Assembly: GCF_024346955.1 (NCBI RefSeq)
Contig: NZ_AP024883.1
Location: forward strand, 2,976,001-3,040,000
From: Vibrio mangrovi
GTDB taxonomy: Bacteria; Pseudomonadota; Gammaproteobacteria; Enterobacterales; Vibrionaceae
Reading direction: 5' to 3'
DNA length: 64,000 nucleotides
Shown: positions 34,087-43,015 of the stretch, in pieces
Layout: every line of letters begins with the position of its first letter
How positions within the stretch are numbered: the stretch's first letter is position 1
The notes under the pieces: generated by a model
What the model saw: the letters and a program-made list of their open reading frames with translations, nothing else
Databases searched by the model: none
Told to the model about the DNA's origin: nothing
Position numbers and translations under genes: made by a program

Positions 34087-35826
34087 CTAACAAGCTTCAA
34101 TATAATCCACGATCAGTTGCAGTGACTGATTACCACGAAACTCATTAATATCGAGCTTATAAGCAATATGGACCGTTTTAACCGAAAGATCAGGCCAGCG
34201 ACGCACATCCACATTAAAGGCAATCGCATCGATCATTTTGTGGCTGGCGTGACCCTGATAAAGTGGCTCAAGCATCAACTTCAGGTGTTTTTCTCCTACC
34301 AGCTTCTGGTGTAACACTTTAAACTCGCCGTCAAAAAGTGGCTCCGGGAATGCCTGTCCCCAAGGACCTCCGGACCGGATCGTTTCTGCGGTATACATAG
34401 AAAACTCTTCCGGCAGCAGTTCTCCGTCAGACAAAAGAACACCTCTCAGCGCAGTCTCGTCAATCGTATCGCGTATAACCTGATCAAACTGACGGGAAAA
34501 ATGCTCAAAATCACTTTCCCGGATCGATAATCCGGCAGCCATCGCATGTCCGCCAAATTTCAGGATCAGACCGGGATGCTGCGTATCAATCAGATCCAGC
34601 GTATCCCGCATATGTAAGCCGGGAATCGAACGGCAGGAACCTTTGAGCAAACCATCTCCGGCATCGGCAAAAGCAATGACTGGGCGGTGGTAAGATTCTT
34701 TGATCCGGGAAGCCAGAATACCAATAACCCCCTGATGCCAGTCCCGCTGAAACAATGAAATACCAAAAGGCAGCTCATGCCCTTCTCCCAGTTTCAGCCG
34801 CTCGCAAAATGCCACGGCTTCCTGCTTCATTCCCGATTCGATTTCTTTTCGGGTCTGATTCAGAGCATCCAGTTCACTGGCCATTCTCCGGGCTGCATGA
34901 ATGTTGTTACACAACAGCAATTCAACACCAAAGGACATATCATCCAACCGGCCTGCAGCATTAATTCTCGGCCCTAGTGCAAAACCGAAATCAGCCGCAA
35001 CCAGATTCCGCGCATCCCGTTTAGCGACTTCGATCAATGCCTGAATACCGGGACGAACCTGACCGGCCCGAATCCGCTGAAGCCCTTGATGAACCAGAAC
35101 CCGGTTATTCTCATCCAACGGCACCACATCGGCGACAGTTCCCAGAGCCACCAAGTCCAGCAGTTCCATCAGTTTCGGCTCTGGCACACCGTGAAGTTCA
35201 AACCAGTTTTGACGGCGCATGTATACACAAAGCGCCATCATGATATAAAACGCAACCCCGACACCGGCCAGTGATTTTGAAGGGAAATTACAACTGGGCA
35301 AATTCGGATTAACCATCGCATCGGCTTCAGGTAATACATTTCCGGGCAAATGGTGATCAGTGACAATAACAGTCAATCCCTGCTGTTTGGCATAACGAAC
35401 ACCTTCAATCGAAGAAACGCCATTATCTACCGTCATGATCACTTCTGCATTCATCGCCAGTGCCTGATCAACCACTTCCGGGCTTAAACCATAACCATCA
35501 TCAAAACGGTTCGGCACCAGATAATCGACTTGCTGGCTTCCCAGCATTCGCAGTGCCAGTACAGATAATGCCGAACTGGTTGCACCGTCTGCATCGAAGT
35601 CACCGACAACAATGATCCGCTGCTGACGCTGTATCGCATCAAACAGAAGCTCTATCGCCCGCTCAATCCCATCAAGTAGCTGGTAACTATGTAAAGCTTT
35701 GGCACTTTTTTCCAGTTGGTCGATGTGCCGAACACCACGGCCAATATACAGGCGTCTCAAAATAGGAGGAATACTGTCCGGGAGCAGGGAAATATCCGCT
35801 TCCGGTCTTCTTTTTATTTCAATCAT
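34087..35826 (-). CDS. recJ: single-stranded-DNA-specific exonuclease RecJ
   Basis: 5'-3' exonuclease for recombination and mismatch repair. The DHH-family motifs are clear: VVGDFDADGATSSAL (motif I), VDNGVSS, TDHHLPGN (DHH motif), VALGTVADVVPL and the DHHA1 region KFGGHAMAAGLS. The ATG at 35826 gives 579 residues (E. coli 577) and the family N-terminus; the frame to 35892 adds 22 unrelated residues and would run into an upstream hairpin. It follows xerD and dsbC in a conserved order, but a 138-base gap with a terminator-like hairpin separates it from dsbC. Confidence 0.96.
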   Translation of the reverse strand: MIEIKRRPEADISLLPDSIPPILRRLYIGRGVRHIDQLEKSAKALHSYQLLDGIERAIELLFDAIQRQQRIIVVGDFDADGATSSALSVLALRMLGSQQVDYLVPNRFDDGYGLSPEVVDQALAMNAEVIMTVDNGVSSIEGVRYAKQQGLTVIVTDHHLPGNVLPEADAMVNPNLPSCNFPSKSLAGVGVAFYIMMALCVYMRRQNWFELHGVPEPKLMELLDLVALGTVADVVPLDENNRVLVHQGLQRIRAGQVRPGIQALIEVAKRDARNLVAADFGFALGPRINAAGRLDDMSFGVELLLCNNIHAARRMASELDALNQTRKEIESGMKQEAVAFCERLKLGEGHELPFGISLFQRDWHQGVIGILASRIKESYHRPVIAFADAGDGLLKGSCRSIPGLHMRDTLDLIDTQHPGLILKFGGHAMAAGLSIRESDFEHFSRQFDQVIRDTIDETALRGVLLSDGELLPEEFSMYTAETIRSGGPWGQAFPEPLFDGEFKVLHQKLVGEKHLKLMLEPLYQGHASHKMIDAIAFNVDVRRWPDLSVKTVHIAYKLDINEFRGNQSLQLIVDYIEAC

Positions 35827-35893
35827 CGTTTGGACACACTGGCCTTTGTGGTTTGCACTTACTTGTGAGAAACAAATAGTTGTAAGAAACAAA

Positions 35894-35915
35894 TGGCCCG
35901 ATATCTATCGGGCCA
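35894..35915 (-). terminator. terminator-like hairpin between dsbC and recJ
   Basis: Perfect nine-bp stem TGGCCCGAT / ATCGGGCCA with a four-base loop, followed on the minus strand by TTTGTTTCTT. A nine-base direct repeat (GAAACAAAT, twice) lies beside it. It should partly uncouple recJ from xerD-dsbC. Confidence 0.7.
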
Positions 35916-35964
35916 AGTCTGAATTTCCGGCGGCAGAATTACGTCAACTCTGCTGCGGCAGTCA

Positions 35965-36702
35965 TTAAATTGCTTTTAAACGTTCCAGCAATTTTTCCGG
36001 CGGCAGATATCCGCCGACCATTTCTCCGTTTGGCAGGAAAATCGCCGGGGTACCGCTGACTCCCAGCTCTCTGCCAAGCTGATAATGATTGGCCACCTGC
36101 TTTTTGCACTTCCCGATATCGCCATCAGGCCGCACAATATCCCTTTGCATTTTAGCATCGCTGAGCGATTTAGCCGGATCATCGGAACACCAGATTGCCG
36201 CCATCTGCTCTGCAACCTGACCATTCGGTCCCTGACGTGGGAATGCCAGATAGCGGATCGTAATGCCCAGATCATTATATCCTTTCAACTGACTATGCAG
36301 ACGAATACAGTAGCCACAGGTAATATCCGTAAATACCGTCACAACATATTTTTCATTGTCAGCTTTATACTCGATCATCTGATCTTTCAGCTGTTCAATT
36401 CGTTTGGCATTAATCGGTGCCTGACGCTTGGCAATGACATCTTCATACTGACCGTTGCCTTTCAGTTTATACAACGTTCCGGCAATAAAGTAGTCCCCTT
36501 TCGGAGAAGAAAACAATATCCCGTTAGAAGTCTGAATCTCCAGCAGACCGTCTACTTCAGAAGGGACAATATCCTTCACGGTCAAGCCCAGCGACTTAAA
36601 CCGCTGCGTCAATTCCTGTTTATCAAATGAATCTGCAGCAGAGGCTGCCATAGAGAAAAATACCAAACCCAATAAAACTAATTCGCGAATTGCGCGCATC
36701 AT
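35965..36702 (-). CDS. dsbC: thiol:disulfide interchange protein DsbC
   Basis: Periplasmic disulphide isomerase. It starts with a signal peptide (LVLLGLVFFSMAASAA), then the N-terminal dimerisation domain and a thioredoxin fold with the active site TDITCGYC and the cis-proline loop SGTPAIFLPNG. A second cysteine pair (WCSDD...GKCKK) matches the structural disulphide. AAGG lies five bases before the ATG at 36702; ATG 36699 and GTG 36708 are alternatives. It follows xerD after 11 bases, as in E. coli. Confidence 0.96.
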   Translation of the reverse strand: MMRAIRELVLLGLVFFSMAASAADSFDKQELTQRFKSLGLTVKDIVPSEVDGLLEIQTSNGILFSSPKGDYFIAGTLYKLKGNGQYEDVIAKRQAPINAKRIEQLKDQMIEYKADNEKYVVTVFTDITCGYCIRLHSQLKGYNDLGITIRYLAFPRQGPNGQVAEQMAAIWCSDDPAKSLSDAKMQRDIVRPDGDIGKCKKQVANHYQLGRELGVSGTPAIFLPNGEMVGGYLPPEKLLERLKAI

Positions 36703-36713
36703 TGTCACCTTAC

Positions 36714-37622
36714 TTAAGCCCTTGGATGATGTTCGTTGTGGAGCTGTTTTAATCTTTCAGTCGCCACGTGAGTATAAATTTGCGTTGTCGATAAGTCACT
36801 ATGTCCCAATAACATCTGTACGACTCTGAGATCTGCACCATAGTTCAGTAAATGAGTTGCAAATGCATGTCGTAGCACATGAGGAGACAACAGTTCCGTA
36901 TCGATTCCAGCCTGAAGTGCGTAATATTTTATCCGGTGCCAGAATGTCTGACGGGTCATCTGACGGGATCTACGGCTGGGAAACAACACATCGGATGAAT
37001 GCTCACCCAACAGAATACCTCTTCCCTGCTGCAAGAACGTCTGAATCCAGTCAATAGCATTTTCTCCCATTGGCACCAGTCTTTCTTTACCACCTTTTCC
37101 GAATACCCGGACAACCCCCTGCCTCAGACTGATATTCTCCATCGTCAGCGTCACCAGTTCCGTTACCCGTAATCCGGTCGCATACAGGAGTTCCAGCATT
37201 GCCTTATCACGTAACTCGACCGGATCTTCAGGATTTGGTGCATCCAGTAAGGCTTCAACCTGGGCTTCACTCAAATCTTTCGGTAAACGTTTGGGTAACT
37301 TCGGGGTCACCAGTAAAGCACTCGGATCATCCGCTCTGATCTTTTCACGATTCAGGTACTGAAATAAACGTCGAATCGCAGAAAGCATTCTGGCCCGGGA
37401 GGTCTGTTTATAATTTTGATCAACCAACCAGGACTGAAACGCCTGTAGTTCAGACGTCAGAACGGATTCCAGCCGACAGTTGTTTTCCAGCATCCAGCGC
37501 AACAGTTTTTCCAAATCATGACGATAGGAAACCAGCGTGTTTTCCGACAAACCACGCTCCATCCACATCGCATCTAAAAACTGTTCAACCCAGCGCTGAT
37601 CGGCTGCAAAAATCTCTGTCAC
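36714..37622 (-). CDS. xerD: site-specific tyrosine recombinase XerD
   Basis: Acts with XerC at dif to resolve chromosome dimers at division. The N-terminal SAM-like DNA-binding domain is followed by the catalytic domain with Arg in ATGLRVTELV, His-x-x-Arg in SPHVLRHAFATHLL, and the nucleophile in STTQIYTHV. I chose the GTG at 37622 (302 residues) because GAGG is six bases upstream; another in-frame GTG at 37634 has no such site. It is the first gene of xerD-dsbC. Confidence 0.96.
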   Translation of the reverse strand: MTEIFAADQRWVEQFLDAMWMERGLSENTLVSYRHDLEKLLRWMLENNCRLESVLTSELQAFQSWLVDQNYKQTSRARMLSAIRRLFQYLNREKIRADDPSALLVTPKLPKRLPKDLSEAQVEALLDAPNPEDPVELRDKAMLELLYATGLRVTELVTLTMENISLRQGVVRVFGKGGKERLVPMGENAIDWIQTFLQQGRGILLGEHSSDVLFPSRRSRQMTRQTFWHRIKYYALQAGIDTELLSPHVLRHAFATHLLNYGADLRVVQMLLGHSDLSTTQIYTHVATERLKQLHNEHHPRA

Positions 37623-37804
37623 TCTCGGCCTCACTTTCGTTCAAGAGTTCTTAATATCACAGAATCATATGCAGACAGAAGCGCCAATGCCAAAAACTGA
37701 TCAATTTTATCGCGCACCACTCATCTTGAGCTCATCAGGGGATAGCGTTAGAATCCGACAACCTTTGATACGATGGTAAGCATTGATTTGCTGGAATATT
37801 CCTT

Positions 37805-38323
37805 ATGAAGATTGGTCTTTTCTACGGTTCAACCACCTGTTACACCGAAATGGCGGCAGAGAAAATACGGGCAGTGATTGGTGAAGATTTAGTAGACATA
37901 TATAACGTGAAAGAAACACCACTATCACGGATGCAAGACTATGACTTGCTCATTCTGGGGATATCAACCTGGGATTTCGGTGAAATTCAGGAAGACTGGC
38001 AAGCCATCTGGGATCAAATCCAGCAACCTGATTTGCAGGGAAAATATGTTGCACTTTACGGGTTAGGTGATCAGGAAGGATACGGCGAGTGGTATCTCGA
38101 CGCGATGGGACTTCTGCATGATGAGCTGAAAAGCTGTGGTGTTCATTTTATCGGATACTGGCCCAATGAAGGCTACCAGTTCGATGCATCCAAAGCACTC
38201 ACTGAAGATGGTCGCTATTTTGTCGGTCTGGCTCTGGATGAAGACTCTCAATACGAACTGAGTGATGAGCGCATCGCAAACTGGTGCGAGCAAATTCTGA
38301 TCGAATACCATGATGCGCTATAG
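37805..38323 (+). CDS. fldB: flavodoxin FldB
   Basis: Small FMN electron carrier. The 172-residue protein has the phosphate-binding loop FYGSTTCYTEMAAEKI and the isoalloxazine loops GISTWDFGEIQEDW and YGLGDQEGYGEWYLDAMG. It matches FldB rather than FldA in length and in its place beside xerD, where E. coli also has it. It is divergent from xerD with about 180 bases between the start codons. Confidence 0.95.
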   Translation: MKIGLFYGSTTCYTEMAAEKIRAVIGEDLVDIYNVKETPLSRMQDYDLLILGISTWDFGEIQEDWQAIWDQIQQPDLQGKYVALYGLGDQEGYGEWYLDAMGLLHDELKSCGVHFIGYWPNEGYQFDASKALTEDGRYFVGLALDEDSQYELSDERIANWCEQILIEYHDAL

Positions 38324-38340
38324 GGCATACAGCTTTCAGA

Positions 38341-38886
38341 TTATCCTTTCAGCATGTTCCGGTAGCGCCGCCAGTCGAACGTTAATCCGGGATCGGTTTT
38401 CCGGAGCGGCGCAATGAACTGATGCCCGGTAATACGTTCACGGGTAATATGTGGATAACGTTCTAGAATTTCCTGCGTTAAAGCAGCCAGAGACTGATAC
38501 TGTTCATCGGTGTAAGCTGTAAATTCAGTCCCTTCCAGTTCAATACCAATCGCATAATCATTACACCGTTTCCGTCCGGCAAATGAAGAAACACCAGCGT
38601 GCCATGCCCGGTCCAGAAAAGAAACAAACTGAATCACATGACCATCACGCCGGATCAGACAATGAGCCGAAACCTGAAAATGAGCAATCACCTGAAAAAA
38701 AGGATGCTGTTCTGCCCGGAGTTGCCCCTGAAACAGCTGTTCAATATAAGGACCGCCGAACTGTCCCGGTGGCAGGCTGATGTTGTGAATCACCAGCAAA
38801 GAGATATCATCCGGGCTCTCCCGTGCATCATAATATGGAGAAATGACACGCTGAGCCTCACTATACCATCCATCCTGATCGATCAT
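38341..38886 (-). CDS. ampD: 1,6-anhydro-N-acetylmuramyl-L-alanine amidase AmpD
   Basis: Cytosolic zinc amidase for peptidoglycan recycling; loss de-represses AmpR-controlled beta-lactamase where that exists. Numbered from the ATG at 38886 (181 residues), the zinc ligand His34 falls in LLVIHNISLPPG at the same number as in E. coli. The other ligands are in ERITGHQFIAPLRKTDPGLTFDW. AAGG lies eight bases before this ATG; a GTG three codons earlier is less likely. It is divergent from nadC, the usual arrangement. Confidence 0.95.
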   Translation of the reverse strand: MIDQDGWYSEAQRVISPYYDARESPDDISLLVIHNISLPPGQFGGPYIEQLFQGQLRAEQHPFFQVIAHFQVSAHCLIRRDGHVIQFVSFLDRAWHAGVSSFAGRKRCNDYAIGIELEGTEFTAYTDEQYQSLAALTQEILERYPHITRERITGHQFIAPLRKTDPGLTFDWRRYRNMLKG

Positions 38887-39034
38887 CACTTTCACCTTCT
38901 CGCTTCTTTTACCCGGAATTTTACCCTGATATACAGGAAATTCGAGATCAATGGCTGAATTTCGTTTTCGGTCAGCGTATCATGCCGCATCTGATTTACT
39001 TTTATAATATGTACTCAACAGCAAAAGACAGTCG

Positions 39035-39925
39035 ATGAAAAACAGCCATAACAGTCAGGAACGCCTGAATTACCTCAAACAACAACTGCCTCTCGACATT
39101 ACCCGGGCCGTCAGGGAAACCCTTCATGAAGATTTGGGTGGAACAGTTGATCCGGCCGCAGATATTACAGCCAGTCTCATTCCGGCTGAACAGCACAATA
39201 CCGCGACAATCATTACCCGGGAAGCCGGCGTGTTCTGTGGTCAGGCGTGGGCTGATGAAGTGTTTCAGCAACTAGGTGGCACCGTCACCATCGAGTGGCA
39301 TGTGCAGGACGGTGATGTCGTCGAACCAAACCAAACTTTGTGTACGCTTAGCGGGCCATCCCGGATTTTGCTGACCGGTGAACGGAATGCTATGAACTTC
39401 ATTCAGACATTGTCCGGTTGTGCATCCAAAACAGCGCAGTATGTTGCCATGCTTCAGGGAACACAATGCCGCCTGTTAGATACACGCAAAACCGTTCCCG
39501 GCCTGCGTAACGCTCTGAAATATGCGGTCACATGCGGCGGTGGATTTAATCATCGTATCGGTGTTTTCGATGCCTATCTGATTAAAGAAAATCATATCAT
39601 TGCCTGCGGCGGTATCGCAGCAGCGATCCGGACAGCAAAACAGCTGAACCCCGGCAAACCGGTCGAAGTTGAAACCGAATCTCTCGAAGAGCTACAACAG
39701 GCTATAGAAGCCGGTGCCGATATTATTATGCTGGATAATTTCAACTGTGACATGATGAGAGAAGCCGTTCGTATCAATGCCGGCAGAGCAGCACTGGAAA
39801 CATCCGGGAATGTAACTCTGGAAACGATTCGTGACTATGCCATGACTGGTGTTGACTATATTTCTGTCGGTGCACTCACCAAGCATATTCAGGCACTTGA
39901 TCTCTCAATGCGTTTTCAGGGGTAA
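39035..39925 (+). CDS. nadC: nicotinate-nucleotide pyrophosphorylase (carboxylating)
   Basis: Quinolinate phosphoribosyltransferase of NAD synthesis. The 296-residue protein has the substrate-binding TLSGCASKTAQYV, the arginine-rich DTRKTVPGLRNALKYAV, GGGFNHRIGVFDAYLIKENH and the phosphate-binding VEVETESLEEL and ISVGALTKH. All expected basic residues are present. It is divergent from ampD; the following 140 bases contain no clear terminator. Confidence 0.97.
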   Translation: MKNSHNSQERLNYLKQQLPLDITRAVRETLHEDLGGTVDPAADITASLIPAEQHNTATIITREAGVFCGQAWADEVFQQLGGTVTIEWHVQDGDVVEPNQTLCTLSGPSRILLTGERNAMNFIQTLSGCASKTAQYVAMLQGTQCRLLDTRKTVPGLRNALKYAVTCGGGFNHRIGVFDAYLIKENHIIACGGIAAAIRTAKQLNPGKPVEVETESLEELQQAIEAGADIIMLDNFNCDMMREAVRINAGRAALETSGNVTLETIRDYAMTGVDYISVGALTKHIQALDLSMRFQG

Positions 39926-40065
39926 AGCCCGCTTCGGGATAGTCGCTCCGGCGATGATCGTCATCTCAGAAAAGGAAGAAAAATTCTGAACGCTGACACA
40001 CGGATTGTGTCTATTCAGTCAATGTGTTTATTCCGAACTGATGCCAGATAAAAATCAAAACCGAT

Positions 40066-40632
40066 ATGATAAATTTCAAATCTCTGTTTCGCTCTGTTAA
40101 AACGAAAGTTTTCCTGTTGTTCCTGCTTATTATCATCTCCGGCCTGTGGCTGACTTCCCATTACCTACTGACCTGGCTGAACAAAGAAATGGACTGGGAA
40201 TGGTATGACATTGGCGGTGTACAGGTGACCCGGACCACTGATACTCATCAATTACTGTTTCGCAAAGTTTACCCTTTTCAGCAGGCCGTTATATTTACGT
40301 CTCTGACGCTGGATAACCGGTTTGATCTGTTCACGATATTCAAACAATCGTGCACACCACAGCAGTCATACACAGCAACCGTGAACGACGACAAAGAGCA
40401 AAAACAGTTTCCGCTCATCTGTAACGAAAATGGCCATGAACTGTCTTTTCGTCAGGTCATCTCTTCTCCTCCCCCTTTGACTATCACATTTAATCATCGG
40501 TCTGTGAATTTTCAGCCGAGTCACTGGGCACTGACATTTCTGAAAAAAGATCAGTTTATCCAGCAAAACAAACACTATTTCTGTACGAAAAAGCATTTCG
40601 ATGCCTGTGAGTATGAGTGGTCCAGAGATTAA
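40066..40632 (+). CDS. membrane-anchored protein of unknown function upstream of pilA
   Basis: Unrecognised 188-residue protein. One hydrophobic helix near the N-terminus (VFLLFLLIIISGLWL, about residues 15-29) suggests an uncleaved membrane anchor, with the rest in the periplasm. Four cysteines in the exposed part (SCTPQQ, LICNEN, YFCTKKHFDAC) could form two disulphides. The start has no strong ribosome-binding site. It lies between nadC and pilA, which I recall as adjacent in V. cholerae. A link to the pilus is possible but rests only on position. Confidence 0.65.
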   Translation: MINFKSLFRSVKTKVFLLFLLIIISGLWLTSHYLLTWLNKEMDWEWYDIGGVQVTRTTDTHQLLFRKVYPFQQAVIFTSLTLDNRFDLFTIFKQSCTPQQSYTATVNDDKEQKQFPLICNENGHELSFRQVISSPPPLTITFNHRSVNFQPSHWALTFLKKDQFIQQNKHYFCTKKHFDACEYEWSRD

Positions 40633-40775
40633 ATATTAATCAGAGCATCTGACTCAACTGCTAACTCCGTCGAAATATTCTGAGATTTATTTGTCTGACA
40701 GAAATGAGGTTCCCGGAACTCTACCGTATTCAGGGTGAGCACCAATTTCCATAACTCTGTACCTGATTATGATGT

Positions 40776-40799
40776 TCTCCGTTCATCCAACAACGGAGA
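40776..40799 (+). promoter_or_regulatory. hairpin that covers the pilA ribosome-binding site
   Basis: TCTCCGTT pairs with AACGGAGA to form an eight-bp stem with an eight-base loop. The 3' arm contains the GGAG ribosome-binding site of pilA, seven bases before the ATG. If it forms in the mRNA it would limit translation. Confidence 0.5.
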
Positions 40800-40805
40800 T
40801 CTCTT

Positions 40806-41249
40806 ATGCCCTCACGGACTGTTATTCCACAGCAAGGTTTTACCCTGGTTGAGTTGATGATTGTCGTCACAATCATCGGTGTACTGTCTTCCATTGCCGT
40901 ACCGGCTTACCAGAACTACATCCAGAAATCAGAAGTGACCGCTGGTGTCAGTACAACCAGTGCTCTGACAACCAATATCGATCTATTCATTCAGGAAAAC
41001 GGTAGGTTTCCTCCCGCAACGGGCCTGAGTGATATCGGAGCCAGCGCCACAATGAGTTCTCTCGGAACACTATCGCTTATTCCGGATACCGAGACAGCTG
41101 ATCAGGGTGTACTGGAGTTCGAATTCAATACCACCACTTCTGTCTCCGGGAAGAAAGTACAGTGGCGTAAAAACCCGACAACCGGGTGGCAATGCGTTCA
41201 GAATGCCGCAGAACATATCAAAGGCTGCCTGAAAGGCATGATCGGATAA
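40806..41249 (+). CDS. pilA: type IV major pilin PilA
   Basis: Type IVa pilin subunit used for DNA uptake and chitin attachment in vibrios. The prepilin leader ends at Gly11 and is followed by FTLVELMIVVTIIGVLSSIA with Glu at +5, the type IV N-terminal helix. Cysteines at about 130 and 141 (WQCVQNAAEHIKGC) form the D-region disulphide loop, a small one of 12 residues. PilD (at 44309) would cut and methylate it. It is the first gene of pilABCD. The head domain is short and varies between species, so receptor or surface specificity cannot be inferred. Confidence 0.96.
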   Translation: MPSRTVIPQQGFTLVELMIVVTIIGVLSSIAVPAYQNYIQKSEVTAGVSTTSALTTNIDLFIQENGRFPPATGLSDIGASATMSSLGTLSLIPDTETADQGVLEFEFNTTTSVSGKKVQWRKNPTTGWQCVQNAAEHIKGCLKGMIG

Positions 41250-41275
41250 CAAGCTTCAACCGCAGAGACTCAGAT

Positions 41276-43015
41276 ATGAGTGTATTACTTCAGCGCTTAC
41301 AGTCAGAGCACCATCTGACACCAGAACAATTCACCATGATTGACGAGCGATGCAGGGATCATTCCGCTTCAGCGCTCCCGGTTCTGTTGGATTCTCAGTT
41401 AATAACAGCCCGGCAACTTGCAGATTTTATTGCCCAACATTTCAAGATGAGGCAGATCGATATCAATGATCATCCTTATACGGACACCTGCCGGCAACTG
41501 GATGTCAGTGATTTAATGATCCTCTACCTGGCTCTGCCGATAACCATTCAGAATGAATGGCTGACACTCGCAGTCGGCGATCCAACCATCCCTCATCTTC
41601 AGGAAGATTTTCAGTTTGCAACCGGACTCAATATTGATGTTGTTGTCGCTAACGCAGAACAGTTACAGGCGGCGATAAAACAATATGAGTCAGATTACAA
41701 AGCCGGTGCCAGCCTTCCCGCACAGAATCGTCTGGACGAATATGTCGTTCAGGAAGAAAGCGAATATCACCTGACAGAGAATGAGCAGCCGAACGACGCT
41801 CCCGTGACACAATTCATCCTGCAACTGATTCAGGAAGCGTACCAGAGAAACGCTTCCGATATTCACTTTGAGCCTTATGAGACAACCTATCGTATCCGGA
41901 TGAGAATCAACGGATTACTACTCACCACTCATACGCCATCCAATAAGGTTAGTCGCAGACTTGCTTCACGGCTCAAAGTACTGGCAAATCTGAATATTGC
42001 AGAGCGCCGGTTACCACAGGATGGCCGGATAAAAATCAATCAGTTATTACCAACAGATTTAGATCTCAGAATATCCACACTACCGACCCAATGGGGAGAA
42101 AAAATTGTCCTTCGGCTACTCAACAGCCACCGCATGAAACTACATCCTGATCGGCTGGGCTTTTCTGAGCATCAGTATCATGCATTTATGCAGGCAATCC
42201 AGAACCCTCAAGGCATGATCCTGATTACCGGCCCAACCGGTAGCGGTAAAACAGTAACCCTTTATTCTGCACTGACCTGGCTCAATGACGATTCCCGCAA
42301 TATCTCGACAGTAGAGGATCCGGTAGAAATTGTCCTCTCCGGTGTCAACCAAACCCAGATTAATGAAAAAATCGGACTCACATTCAGCCACATTCTCAGA
42401 GCGATGCTGAGACAAGATCCGGACATTCTGATGATTGGAGAGATACGCGATCCGGAGACAGCAGATATCGCCTTCCGGGCTGCCCAGACGGGGCATCTTG
42501 TTCTATCAACACTCCATACCAACTCAGCACGGGAAGCACTGACCAGACTATTACAGATGGGGCTGGAACCATACCATGTTCTGCCGACCATTCGCCTTAT
42601 TGTGGCTCAGCGTCTGCTACGTAAACTTTGTCCCCGCTGCAAAATAGCAGCCGAACCAGCTCAGGAACTCGTCCATCACTGGCCCATTTTCAACAAAGGA
42701 CATCTATATCAGGCTTCGGTTCAGGGCTGCCATGCCTGTGTTGCCGGATATCAGGGACGGTTCAGTATCTTCGAGTTGCTTCTCCCTGAACAATTGTCGG
42801 ATCTTAAGCAAGTTCATTCATATAATCTGCCGGGTAGGGGGACGCAGTCGGCAGAATATCATGCTACAGATAGACTGTGGTATGAAGGACTCAATAGCGT
42901 TCATCTGGGAATCACTTCCTATGAAGAAGTTGTTCGGGTACTAGGATCACCATCCTCTCATTCCACAATGTCAGCAAGCGATGAACATCACACCAGTCAG
43001 GAGGGAAAAGCATAA
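41276..43015 (+). CDS. pilB: type IV pilus assembly ATPase PilB
   Basis: Cytoplasmic hexameric ATPase that powers pilus extension. From the chosen start it has 579 residues. Motifs are Walker A GPTGSGKT (about 319-326), the Asp box, the Walker B region GEIRDPETADIAFRAAQTG, the His box LSTLHTNSA and the zinc tetracysteine LCPRC (about 450) ... GCHAC (about 485). The ATG at 41276 gives the normal MSHA/PilB N-terminus; the longer frame overlaps pilA. Its stop overlaps the pilC ATG by one base. Confidence 0.95.
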   Translation: MSVLLQRLQSEHHLTPEQFTMIDERCRDHSASALPVLLDSQLITARQLADFIAQHFKMRQIDINDHPYTDTCRQLDVSDLMILYLALPITIQNEWLTLAVGDPTIPHLQEDFQFATGLNIDVVVANAEQLQAAIKQYESDYKAGASLPAQNRLDEYVVQEESEYHLTENEQPNDAPVTQFILQLIQEAYQRNASDIHFEPYETTYRIRMRINGLLLTTHTPSNKVSRRLASRLKVLANLNIAERRLPQDGRIKINQLLPTDLDLRISTLPTQWGEKIVLRLLNSHRMKLHPDRLGFSEHQYHAFMQAIQNPQGMILITGPTGSGKTVTLYSALTWLNDDSRNISTVEDPVEIVLSGVNQTQINEKIGLTFSHILRAMLRQDPDILMIGEIRDPETADIAFRAAQTGHLVLSTLHTNSAREALTRLLQMGLEPYHVLPTIRLIVAQRLLRKLCPRCKIAAEPAQELVHHWPIFNKGHLYQASVQGCHACVAGYQGRFSIFELLLPEQLSDLKQVHSYNLPGRGTQSAEYHATDRLWYEGLNSVHLGITSYEEVVRVLGSPSSHSTMSASDEHHTSQEGKA

